Source: an uncultured Pseudodesulfovibrio sp. (GTDB lineage: Bacteria > Desulfobacterota > Desulfovibrionia > Desulfovibrionales > Desulfovibrionaceae). Taken from it: a stretch of 7,530 bases of DNA. The stretch is from assembly GCA_947259235.1 (NCBI GenBank), contig CAMYLL010000119.1:1-7530 (forward strand), given 5' to 3'. This document shows, piece by piece, positions 1 through 6,116 of the stretch. A program made the position numbers and the translations under genes. The notes beneath the pieces are model-generated. The model ran no database searches. It saw only the letters and a list, made by a program, of their open reading frames with translations, and had not been told where the DNA came from. The number at the start of each line of letters is the position of its first letter. Position 1 is the stretch's first letter.

Positions 1-1243
1 CGTCGATGGCGCTCTCGGTGGCCTTGGGGTTGTTGTAGTAGCCGACCATGACGTTGTAGCCGCGACAGCATATCTCGCCCTGGGTCCCGTTGGGCATTCT
101 TTTGCCCGTGTCCGGGTCCACTATCTTGATCTCCACCTCGGGCATGGTCTGGCCCACGGTCTCGGTCATCTGGCGCATGGAGTCGCCGATCTTGGTCTGG
201 CTCATGACCGGGCTTGATTCCGTCAGGCCGTAGCAGATGGTGATTTCCTTCATGTTCATCTTGTCCATGACCCGCTTCATGACCTCCACCGGGCAGGGGG
301 AACCGGCCATGATGCCCGTGCGCAGGCTTGAATAATTGAAGCGCTCGAACAGGGGATGGTCGAGGATGGCGATGTACATGGTGGGCACGCCGTACAGGGC
401 GGTGCAGTTCTCCTGGTCCACGGCGGCCATGACGTCCAGGGGTACGTAATCCTCCAGGATGACCATGGTCACCCCGTGGTTGACGCAGGCCAGCACGCCC
501 AGCACGCAGCCGAAGCAATGGAAGAGCGGCACGGGCAGGCACAGCCGGTCGCCCGGCCTGAACTCCTGGTTCTTGCCTATCCAGTAGCCGTTGTTGGCGA
601 TGTTGTAGTGGGTCAGCTGCACGCCCTTGGGGAAGCCCGTTGTGCCGGAGGTGTACTGCATGTTGACCACGTCGTGGGGGTCCAGCTCGTCCTGGCGGGC
701 CGTGAACTGCTCGTCGGAGACCATGGCGGCCATGGCCTGCAGCTCGGGGATGGAATACATGCCCCGGTGCTTTTCGTGGCCGAGGTAGAAGAGCCGCTTG
801 AGCTTGGGAAACTTGTTGGTGCGCAGCTGGCCGCGTTCCTGGGTCTTGAGCTCGGGGATCAGGTCGTAGACGGTGGAGAGGTAGTCGTGGTCGCGGTAGC
901 TGCCGATGATGAAGAGGTTTTCCGCCTCGGAGTTCTCCAGCAGGTATTTGAACTCGTGGGAGCGGTAGTGGGTGTTGACCGTGAGCATGACGGCTCCGAT
1001 CTTGGCCGTGGCGAACTGCAGGGTGACCCAGTAGGGCACGTTGTTGGCCCAGACCGCCACCTTTTCGCCCCGTTTGATCCCCAGGGCCATGAGCCCCTTG
1101 GCCACGGTGTCCACCAGGGCGCCGAACTCGCGGTAGGTGAGGCGGAAGTCGCGGTCAACATAGACCACGGCTTCGGTCTCGGGATATTTTTCGACGGTTT
1201 CGTCCAGGAGCCTGCCAAGGGTGATTTCTCGAATCGATGCCAT
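1..1243 (-). CDS. AMP-binding acyl-CoA synthetase/ligase, C-terminus cut by window edge
   Basis: The gene encodes the N-terminal 414 residues of an ANL-superfamily adenylate-forming enzyme, most like medium/long-chain fatty-acid-CoA ligases. These activate a carboxylic acid with ATP to an acyl-adenylate and then to the CoA thioester in the cytoplasm. Seen in the sequence: the phosphate-binding A3 motif YTSGTTGFPKG at residues 197-207 and the A5 motif YGLTES at 338-343. The start gives MASIREITLGRLLDE, typical of the family. The reading runs off position 1 just after GYNVMVGYYNNP, so the A7/A8 hinge and the catalytic-lysine C-terminal domain lie outside the window. Family members are about 540-560 residues, so roughly a quarter is missing. 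The ATG is 9 nt downstream of the XRE-cupin stop codon, with AGGCGG overlapping that stop as a possible ribosome site, so the two genes are almost certainly co-transcribed. The acyl substrate cannot be read from the sequence; aryl or short-chain acids are alternatives. Confidence 0.93.
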   Translation of the reverse strand, partial: MASIREITLGRLLDETVEKYPETEAVVYVDRDFRLTYREFGALVDTVAKGLMALGIKRGEKVAVWANNVPYWVTLQFATAKIGAVMLTVNTHYRSHEFKYLLENSEAENLFIIGSYRDHDYLSTVYDLIPELKTQERGQLRTNKFPKLKRLFYLGHEKHRGMYSIPELQAMAAMVSDEQFTARQDELDPHDVVNMQYTSGTTGFPKGVQLTHYNIANNGYWIGKNQEFRPGDRLCLPVPLFHCFGCVLGVLACVNHGVTMVILEDYVPLDVMAAVDQENCTALYGVPTMYIAILDHPLFERFNYSSLRTGIMAGSPCPVEVMKRVMDKMNMKEITICYGLTESSPVMSQTKIGDSMRQMTETVGQTMPEVEIKIVDPDTGKRMPNGTQGEICCRGYNVMVGYYNNPKATESAID

Positions 1244-1252
1244 GAAAACCGC

Positions 1253-1813
1253 CTATTCCGGGAAGTAGAGGACTGCGTAGATTTCGGCCTTTTCGCCGCC
1301 GTGACAGGCCACGTTGTGGGGGACCACGGAGTTGAAGTAGACGGAGTCGCCGGGGGAGAGGATGGTCTCCTCCTGGCCGTAGAGCAGGCGCATCCGGCCT
1401 GAATGGACCACGATGAACTCCTCGCCCTCATGGGAGGAGAGGGTGTCGTCCTGGCAGGATTTGGGCAGCAGCTCGATGAAGAAGGGCTCCATGTGGCGGT
1501 CGGTCTTGCTCCTGCCCAGGGAGTGGAAGACGACTCCGGGTTCCTTGCCGTCGGGGTGCATGGTCAGCTCTTCCTCGCGATCGGCCAGCCGGACCACCAG
1601 CGGGTCGCTGGAGACCTGGTCGTCAAGAAAGGTTCCCAGGCGCACGCCCAGGGCGCGGGCCAGTTTGACCAGGGGGCGCAGGGACGGGTACATGTCGTCG
1701 TCCTCGACCGCCTTGATGAATTCCGCCGACAGGGTCGTGCGATCGGCCAGGTCCTCGATGCTCAGCTTTTGTCTTTGCCTGTATGATTGAATCCTGTTGC
1801 CAATGGTACTCAT
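1253..1813 (-). CDS. XRE-family transcriptional regulator with C-terminal cupin domain
   Basis: This is a 186-residue DNA-binding regulator. Residues about 7-62 form an XRE/Cro-type helix-turn-helix (LSIEDLADRTTLSAEFIKAV then PLVKLARALGV). Residues about 110-184 form a cupin_2 barrel with HEGEEF at 128-133, HSG at 137-139, GDSVYF at 155-160 and VPHN at 164-167. H128, E132 and H166 sit where cupins bind a metal. Such HTH-cupin proteins usually bind a small ligand in the barrel and control a nearby metabolic gene. The start is well supported: AAGGAG lies 8 nt upstream of the ATG (1822-1827). The AMP-binding ligase follows after 9 nt, so the natural inference is control of its own operon, with the ligase's acid or acyl-CoA as possible effector. 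The upstream region holds a 7+7 bp inverted repeat that could be its operator. Whether it activates or represses is not visible. Confidence 0.93.
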   Translation of the reverse strand: MSTIGNRIQSYRQRQKLSIEDLADRTTLSAEFIKAVEDDDMYPSLRPLVKLARALGVRLGTFLDDQVSSDPLVVRLADREEELTMHPDGKEPGVVFHSLGRSKTDRHMEPFFIELLPKSCQDDTLSSHEGEEFIVVHSGRMRLLYGQEETILSPGDSVYFNSVVPHNVACHGGEKAEIYAVLYFPE

Positions 1814-1821
1814 GCGGTCTG

Positions 1822-1827
1822 CTCCTT
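1822..1827 (-). promoter_or_regulatory. Shine-Dalgarno AAGGAG of the XRE-cupin gene
   Basis: On the minus strand AAGGAG stands 8 nt before the ATG at 1813. It is a near-consensus ribosome binding site that fixes the start of the regulator. Confidence 0.8.
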
Positions 1828-1834
1828 GCGTGCG

Positions 1835-1848
1835 TCCGGTCTGCCGGA
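1835..1848. repeat. Short inverted repeat in the leader of the XRE-cupin operon
   Basis: TCCGG-TCTG-CCGGA forms a perfect 5-bp stem with a 4-nt loop, immediately upstream of the ribosome site of the regulator. It could be an mRNA leader hairpin or half of an operator. In GC-rich DNA a stem this short may also be chance. Confidence 0.35.
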
Positions 1849-1860
1849 TCGAGGGACCCC

Positions 1861-1872
1861 CGGCCGCGGCCG
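1861..1872. repeat. Perfect 12-bp palindrome CGGCCGCGGCCG
   Basis: The 12 bases are identical to their own reverse complement. Beyond one mismatched pair (1860/1873), three further bases on each side pair (CCC with GGG). It lies 48-59 nt upstream of the XRE-cupin ATG. The all-GC composition makes chance occurrence plausible. Confidence 0.35.
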
Positions 1873-1883
1873 TGGGCTGTCAC

Positions 1884-1905
1884 TTGCGCCTTCTGGCGGG
1901 CGCAA
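1884..1905. promoter_or_regulatory. Inverted repeat TTGCGCC-N8-GGCGCAA, candidate operator
   Basis: Two perfect 7-bp arms (1884-1890 and 1899-1905) flank TTCTGGCG. The inner bases CGCC-TTCT-GGCG offer a second, mutually exclusive hairpin. The repeat lies 71-92 nt upstream of the XRE-cupin start in the shared divergent region. Symmetry and position fit a dimeric regulator such as the XRE-cupin protein, but binding is inference. A regulatory RNA hairpin is the alternative. Confidence 0.4.
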
Positions 1906-2089
1906 CGGTTCAATCCGGCATAGTCAAGTTGGTGTGGCCCGCAGAATGCTGACGCAGCGGTCTGCCGTGGCCGGAATTCCCCTGGAAATGCCCGGCGAAA
2001 AGGGAAGACAATTCGCCGTCCATGCGTTTACCCGAATCCCCGGCGATTGTCACCTCAATGAGAAAAACCTTGGGAGGAGTGGGTCGCTG

Positions 2090-2118
2090 TTGCCATCGTT
2101 CGTCGGCCAGTGTAGTTT
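2090..2118 (+). promoter_or_regulatory. Possible sigma-70-type promoter for the TPR-fetAB operon
   Basis: TTGCCA (2090-2095, 5 of 6 to the -35 consensus) is followed after exactly 17 nt by TAGTTT (2113-2118, 3 of 6 to the -10 consensus) in the locally AT-rich stretch. Transcription would start near 2125 and give a leader of about 35 nt. The weak -10 makes this tentative. Confidence 0.3.
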
Positions 2119-2159
2119 TTTACCATGATCACCGCCATCAGACACCAGCGAGGCGACAA

Positions 2160-2987
2160 ATGACCCAAGAAGACGCTCCGGCCCGGGGAAAGGTCTCCCC
2201 GGACGCCCCCATGCCCGACGCGAAAGTTCCCGCAGGAATGCCCCGGCACCGTATCACCGGCGTGTTCTCCAGCCAGGCCATAGCCAAGGTCGGAACCGGC
2301 ACCACCAGCCGCAAGACCATCCAGAAGGCGTACTGGTACGCCGAGGAGAAGGAGCCGGACGCCGATGGAAACGTCGTGGTCATGGTCCGCCCGCTCAACA
2401 AGAACAACGTCCCCTCGGGACAGGCCGAGGCCATACCCAAGGGGGACTTTCTGGAGCGGTTCAACCCGGAGCTGGAGTTCTATCAAAAGGAAGTCTTCCC
2501 CCGGATGAAGGAGCTGGACACCACCTTGAAACGTGCCGAGGAACAGCGCGCGCAAGGGGCGCTCTATTCCGCCCAGTTCGAGTACCAGTCCGCGCTGACG
2601 GTGGACGAGGAGAACGTGCGCGCCAACTTCGGCCTGGGGCTGACCTACATGGAGCGCGGCGAGACGACCAAGGCCGGCGACATCTTCGAGCGCGTGGTCA
2701 CCCTGGACGCCGCCTTCTCCCCGGAGCACAAGCACCTCTTCAACGAGTTCGGCATCAACCTGCGCAAGTCCAAGCTCCTCGACCAGGCCGTGGAATACTA
2801 CGAGCGCGCCCTGAAGATCACGGACAACGACGAAAATCTCTACTACAACATCGCCCGCGCCTACTTCGAGCGGGGCGACCGCGACGACTGCCTGACCAAC
2901 CTGCGCAAGGCCCTGGAGATGCGCCCCGGCTTCGAGGAGGCGCAGAAGTTCCTGGCCTATGTCGAGAAGCAGGCGGAACGGGAATGA
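2160..2987 (+). CDS. Cytoplasmic tetratricopeptide-repeat protein
   Basis: This is a 275-residue soluble protein with no signal peptide or membrane segment. Residues 1-30 are Pro/Ala-rich and probably disordered. Residues about 31-62 form a basic block (ITGVFSSQAIAKVGTGTTSR then KTIQKAYWYAEE) that I associate with TPR proteins of Desulfovibrio-type genomes. About four TPR or TPR-like helical pairs follow, near 118-151, 152-185, 191-221 and 225-258, with typical Gly/Ala/Tyr/Pro spacing (GLGLTYMERGE, YYNIARAYFERGD, ALEMRPG). TPRs mediate protein-protein contacts. The ATG at 2160 is preferred because GAGG (2150-2153) lies 6 nt upstream. An in-frame ATG at 2022 would add 46 residues with no family character. 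The stop overlaps the FetA start (ATGA), so it is translationally coupled to the transporter. It could be a scaffold or regulator for it, but no specific function can be assigned. Confidence 0.88.
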   Translation: MTQEDAPARGKVSPDAPMPDAKVPAGMPRHRITGVFSSQAIAKVGTGTTSRKTIQKAYWYAEEKEPDADGNVVVMVRPLNKNNVPSGQAEAIPKGDFLERFNPELEFYQKEVFPRMKELDTTLKRAEEQRAQGALYSAQFEYQSALTVDEENVRANFGLGLTYMERGETTKAGDIFERVVTLDAAFSPEHKHLFNEFGINLRKSKLLDQAVEYYERALKITDNDENLYYNIARAYFERGDRDDCLTNLRKALEMRPGFEEAQKFLAYVEKQAERE

Positions 2988-3637
2988 ACCTCGCCCTTGA
3001 GGGGGTGACCTTCGGCTATCCCGGCCGCCCCGAGCTGCTCCGGGACGCGTCCCTGGTCATGGAGGACGGGGCCTATGTCCTGCTGCGCGGGCCGTCCGGG
3101 GCGGGCAAGTCCACCCTGTTGCGCCTCCTCTGCCGCCTGGAGGAGCCGCTGGCCGGGCGCATACTGCTCGACAGCGACCCCATAGACGCCATGCCTCCGG
3201 CCCAGCTGCGCCGCACCGTGGCCTATGTTCAGCAGATGCCTACCCTGATCCCCGGCACGGTGCGCGAGAACCTGCTGCTTCCCTTTTCCTTCAAGGCCAA
3301 CGGCGGTCGCGTGCCGCCCGGCGACGATGCCCTGGCCGACAGGCTGGCCGCCTTTCTCCTTGACGGCGTGACCCCGGACAGCCGGGCCGAGACCTTGTCC
3401 GTGGGCCAGGCCCAGCGGGTGTGCCTCATCCGCAGCCTGCTCCTTGAGCCGCGCGCCGTACTCATGGACGAACCCACGGCCTCGCTGGACCAGCGCAGCG
3501 CCGAGGTGGTGCTGGCCAAGGCCGCAGAGCTGAGCCGCCAGGGAACCACGGTGGTCATGGTCTCCCATTCCTCCGACGATCCCGCCGGGGTGACCCGCCA
3601 CGCCTGCGTCAGCGGCTGCGCACTGGAGTATGCATGA
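2984..3637 (+). CDS. fetA: FetA-like ABC transporter ATP-binding protein
   Basis: A 217-residue ATPase subunit, about the size of E. coli FetA (YbbL). It hydrolyses ATP at the inner face of the membrane to drive the partner permease. Motifs in order: Walker A GPSGAGKS (36-43), Q-loop YVQQ (81-84) followed by a FetA-like PTLIPGTVRENLLLPF stretch, signature LSVGQ (138-142), Walker B AVLMDEP (158-164, catalytic E163), D-loop SLD (167-169) and switch His195. All catalytic residues are present. The signature deviates from LSGGQ by a Val at the third position. The start overlaps the stop of the TPR gene by 4 nt and the stop overlaps the fetB start by 4 nt, so the three genes form one tightly coupled unit. 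In E. coli FetAB is linked to iron export and peroxide resistance; plant and other bacterial relatives (STAR1/ALS3) affect aluminium tolerance. The substrate here is therefore inference. Confidence 0.9.
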   Translation: MNLALEGVTFGYPGRPELLRDASLVMEDGAYVLLRGPSGAGKSTLLRLLCRLEEPLAGRILLDSDPIDAMPPAQLRRTVAYVQQMPTLIPGTVRENLLLPFSFKANGGRVPPGDDALADRLAAFLLDGVTPDSRAETLSVGQAQRVCLIRSLLLEPRAVLMDEPTASLDQRSAEVVLAKAAELSRQGTTVVMVSHSSDDPAGVTRHACVSGCALEYA

Positions 3638-4425
3638 CCCCGCACATCATCGAGATAGGGCCGTGGCAGCTGGTCATGTGCCTGGGCTTCGTGCTGCTGG
3701 CCGGAGCAACCTCGGTCTACCACCGGCTCGGCCTGGGGCGCGACCTGCTGGTGGGCACGGTGCGCACCTTTGCCCAGCTCTTCATCATGGGCTACGTGCT
3801 CACCTTCGTCTTCGAGGTGCGGACCGTCTGGCTCGTGCTGCTCATGTTCACCTGCATGGTCGCGGCCGCGATCCACATCATCCGGGGGCGGGTGAAGGAG
3901 CGCGGCGTGCCGTTTCTCGTGCCCACCTTCGGGTCCATGCTCCTGTCCTACGCCCTGGTCTCCTGGCTGGTCACCGGCGTCGTCGTGGGGGCCAGGCCGT
4001 GGTGGACGCCGCAATACTTCATCCCCCTGGCGGGCATGATCGTGGGCAACTCCATGACCGCCATCTCCCTGTCCCTGGACCGGCTCTTCTCGGACCTGCG
4101 CTCGCGCCGCGCCGAGGTGGAGATGCGCCTGTGCCTGGGGGCGGACCCGGCCGAGGCCTCGGCCGACATCATGCGCGGCGCGATCCGCGCGGCCATGACC
4201 CCGTCCATCAACTCGCTCATGGCCGTGGGGCTGGTCTCCCTGCCCGGCATGATGACCGGCCAGATCCTCTCGGGCACGGACCCGCTCATCGCCATCCGCT
4301 ACCAGATCGTGGTCATGCTCATGCTGGTGGCCTCCACCGCCTTGGGCGCCATGCTCGTCACCGGTCTGGTGCGCAGGCGCTGCTTCACCAAGGGGCACAG
4401 CCTCGCCCTGCGCCAGCCCGCCTGA
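3634..4425 (+). CDS. fetB: FetB-like ABC transporter permease (UPF0014 family)
   Basis: A 263-residue integral membrane protein, the usual length of FetB (YbbM). About seven hydrophobic segments are visible, near residues 11-30, 45-62, 64-84, 93-119, 127-147, 195-213 and 222-247. Family hallmarks are IPLAGMIVGNS (130-140), the cytoplasmic coupling region with LCLGADPAEA (167-176), VGLVSLPGMMTGQILSG (198-214) and DPLIAIRYQI (216-225). These closely resemble the matching stretches I recall from E. coli FetB. It would form the membrane channel of an exporter powered by the upstream ATPase. The start at 3634 is chosen because TGGAG ends 5 nt before it and the frame gives the family protein; ATG at 3630 opens a different, non-protein-like frame. 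There is no clear terminator after the stop on this strand. Iron efflux is the best-supported role for the family; another metal is possible. Confidence 0.92.
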   Translation: MTPHIIEIGPWQLVMCLGFVLLAGATSVYHRLGLGRDLLVGTVRTFAQLFIMGYVLTFVFEVRTVWLVLLMFTCMVAAAIHIIRGRVKERGVPFLVPTFGSMLLSYALVSWLVTGVVVGARPWWTPQYFIPLAGMIVGNSMTAISLSLDRLFSDLRSRRAEVEMRLCLGADPAEASADIMRGAIRAAMTPSINSLMAVGLVSLPGMMTGQILSGTDPLIAIRYQIVVMLMLVASTALGAMLVTGLVRRRCFTKGHSLALRQPA

Positions 4426-4555
4426 TCCATAGGCGAACCCGTCCCGCCGGTTTTCCGCGCTGCTCCCCGACCCCGAAAATTCCCGCTCGCCGGGCACAAA
4501 AAAAGCCGACCCCCTTTCGGAAGCCGGACCCGTCGCAAAAGGGAGCGGTGCGTGC
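4426..4555. other. Convergent gap between fetB and the sigma-54 activator
   Basis: These 130 nt hold the minus-strand terminator at 4498-4527. For fetB I find only weak stems (for example AACC/GGTT around 4437-4453) without a T run, so transcription from the plus strand may end by another mechanism or run on antisense to the activator gene. Confidence 0.5.
4498..4527 (-). terminator. Intrinsic terminator for the sigma-54 activator gene
   Basis: Read on the minus strand, CCGGCTTCC (4527-4519), a GAAA tetraloop and GGGGGTCGG (4514-4506) form a 9-bp stem with three G-U pairs. One base later comes a run of seven T (4504-4498). It starts 28 nt past the activator's stop codon. On the plus strand the wobble pairs become A-C mismatches and there is no T run, so it should act in one direction only. 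Confidence 0.75.
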
Positions 4556-6007
4556 CTATACGTCCATGCCCTGTTTTTTGTATTCGTTGAGCTTGTTGCG
4601 CAGGGTGCGCACCGAGATGCCGAGCAGCTCGGCGGCGCGGGTGCGGTTGCCCGTGGTCTCCTCCAGGCTCTTGAGGATCAGGCGCTTTTCCATCTCGTGC
4701 AGGGGCATGACCGAGAGGGCCTCGTCCATGGACGTGGGCGGCGCGGCCTCGCTGGCCGCCTTCTGGCCCGCGCTCACCCCGGCGAGGTCGTCGGGGGTCC
4801 ACTGCTCGTCGCCCATGAGGAAGTGGCGGGTCTGGATGGGCCCCTGTCCCGCCAGGAGCACGGCGCGTTCCATGAGGTTTTGCAGCTCGCGGACGTTGCC
4901 GGGCCAGTCGTAGTCCATGAGCCACTGTTTGGCGTTTTCCGTGATGGCCAGCTGGCCCAGGCCGTAGGTGGCGGCGAATTTGTTGATGAAGAACTCGGCC
5001 AGCAGGGAGACGTCGTCGCCGCGTTCCTTGAGGGCGGGCAGCTTGAGGGGGATGACGTTGAGCTGGTAGAAGAGATCCTGGCGGAATTTGCCCTCGCGCA
5101 CGACTCCCTCGATGTCACGGTTGGTGGTGGCCAGCACGCGCACGTCCACGCTCACGGTCTCCACTCCGCCCACGCGGTCGAATTCCGACTCCTGGAGCAC
5201 GCGCAGCAGCTTGGCCTGGAGGCCGAGGTCCATCTCGGTGATTTCGTCAAGGAGGATGGTTCCGCCGTGGGCCAGCTCGAACCGTCCGAGCTTGCGGCTG
5301 ATGGCCCCTGTGAAGGCGCCCTTCTCGTGGCCGAACAGCTCGCTCTCCAGCAGATGCTCGGGCAGGGCGGCGCAGTTGATGGCCACAAAGGGCTTGTCTG
5401 CGCGGTCGGAGTTGTGGTGCAGGTAGCGGGCGAACATCTCCTTGCCTGTGCCGGATTCGCCGGAGATGAGCACCGTGGCCTTGGAACGGGCCACCTGCTT
5501 GGCCAGGGCCAGGACGCGCAGCACGGCGTCGTGGCGGCCGATGATGTGGAACCGGGCGGGGACGGGCGAGCCGCCGGTGGCGCCGGTTGCGGAGGACGGC
5601 GGGGTCGCGTGGGCCTGGCGCGCCGCGTTGGGCTCGTCGGCCTCCTGCGCGGGGGCCTCGGGCGGGATGACGAGCTTGATCTTGTCCCAGACCAGCGGCT
5701 CTATCCAGTAATCTCGCGCGCCCAGGTCGAGGAACCGGGTCGCCTCTTCCGCGCTGCCGCTGGCTGTGAAGATGACCACCGGCGGGAAGCCGTCGATGGC
5801 CCGGGCCTGTTCCAGCAGCGCCTGCGCGTCGAAGCTCTGGAGTGTGGGGCGACAGAAGATGAGGCACGGGCGGGATTTTCTGATGAATCCCAGCGCGCCG
5901 TTGAGATTGTCGGCCAGCCCGGCCTGAAGCCCGGCCGCCTTGAGGGTGGGGAAGATGGCGGCAACGGATTGCGGTTCCGCGATGAAGAGCACGGTTCTGG
6001 CTGACAT
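4556..6007 (-). CDS. Sigma-54-dependent transcriptional activator with degenerate receiver domain
   Basis: A 483-residue NtrC-type activator that uses ATP hydrolysis to open sigma-54 RNA polymerase promoters. Residues 1-115 have a receiver-like fold. A linker rich in Pro/Ala/Thr spans about 116-150. The AAA+ domain (about 154-380) has Walker A GESGTGKE (183-190), the sigma-54-contacting GAFTGA loop (230-235) and Walker B GGTILLDEI (248-256). The C-terminus (about 436-483) is a Fis-type HTH (NRTRAAELLGISVRTLRNKL). The receiver lacks the phospho-acceptor: the expected Asp region reads CLIFCRPTLQ (48-57), the conserved Lys is replaced (DYWIEP, E103), and the N-terminal acidic pair is reduced to AEP. 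Thr81 remains. Control by phosphorylation is therefore unlikely; FleQ is a known activator with a comparable defect. The start at 6007 is chosen over 6013 and 6070 because GAGA upstream has proper spacing only for it. Target genes are unknown. Confidence 0.92.
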   Translation of the reverse strand: MSARTVLFIAEPQSVAAIFPTLKAAGLQAGLADNLNGALGFIRKSRPCLIFCRPTLQSFDAQALLEQARAIDGFPPVVIFTASGSAEEATRFLDLGARDYWIEPLVWDKIKLVIPPEAPAQEADEPNAARQAHATPPSSATGATGGSPVPARFHIIGRHDAVLRVLALAKQVARSKATVLISGESGTGKEMFARYLHHNSDRADKPFVAINCAALPEHLLESELFGHEKGAFTGAISRKLGRFELAHGGTILLDEITEMDLGLQAKLLRVLQESEFDRVGGVETVSVDVRVLATTNRDIEGVVREGKFRQDLFYQLNVIPLKLPALKERGDDVSLLAEFFINKFAATYGLGQLAITENAKQWLMDYDWPGNVRELQNLMERAVLLAGQGPIQTRHFLMGDEQWTPDDLAGVSAGQKAASEAAPPTSMDEALSVMPLHEMEKRLILKSLEETTGNRTRAAELLGISVRTLRNKLNEYKKQGMDV

Positions 6008-6116
6008 GATCATCTCTATTAACGATAAGTTGAACTGTTTACAAGGGGTTCGCGCACGCGGTCTTGCCACGGTCCCTCGCGGGGTCGCCGCAGACCAGGG
6101 GAATCGGTTTTTCTAA

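Larger units (their letters stand above)
1814..2159. other. Divergent intergenic control region (346 nt)
   Basis: This separates the minus-strand XRE-cupin/ligase operon from the plus-strand TPR-fetAB operon, so it must hold promoters for both. Its left half contains three inverted repeats (1835-1848, 1861-1872, 1884-1905). Its right half holds a possible promoter at 2090-2118. On the minus strand a TTGACT hexamer occurs at 1922-1927, but I see no matching -10 at proper spacing. No open frame in it has a ribosome site or protein-like composition, and I find no RNA gene. Confidence 0.6.

Noticed and set aside
356..1402. 348-codon plus-strand ORF opposite the ligase and regulator genes
   Set aside because: Low-complexity His/Gly/Val-rich product, antisense to a clear AMP-binding enzyme; a shadow of GC-biased codon use.
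1787..2128. 113-codon plus-strand ORF across the divergent intergenic region
   Set aside because: No ribosome site before its ATG, no protein-like pattern, and it overlaps the N-terminus of the regulator antisense and the likely promoter of the TPR operon.
2022..2159. Upstream ATG codons (2022, 2058) as start of the TPR protein
   Set aside because: They add residues without family character, cross the likely promoter and lack a well-placed ribosome site; ATG at 2160 has GAGG at 6 nt.
3229..4497. 422-codon minus-strand ORF opposite fetA and fetB
   Set aside because: His/Gly/Asp-rich composition, antisense to two recognisable transporter subunits.
3630..4913. Long plus-strand frame starting at ATG 3630
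   Set aside because: Starts 4 nt before fetB in another frame and gives a Pro/Arg/His-rich product; the 3634 frame encodes the real permease.
4697..6004. 435-codon plus-strand ORF opposite the sigma-54 activator
   Set aside because: Gly/Val/His-rich product with no domain, exactly antisense to a protein with intact AAA+ and HTH motifs.
6008..6070. Longer N-terminus of the sigma-54 activator starting at 6070
   Set aside because: The extra 21 residues are not receiver-like and there is no suitable ribosome site; the receiver's first strand begins right after Met at 6007.
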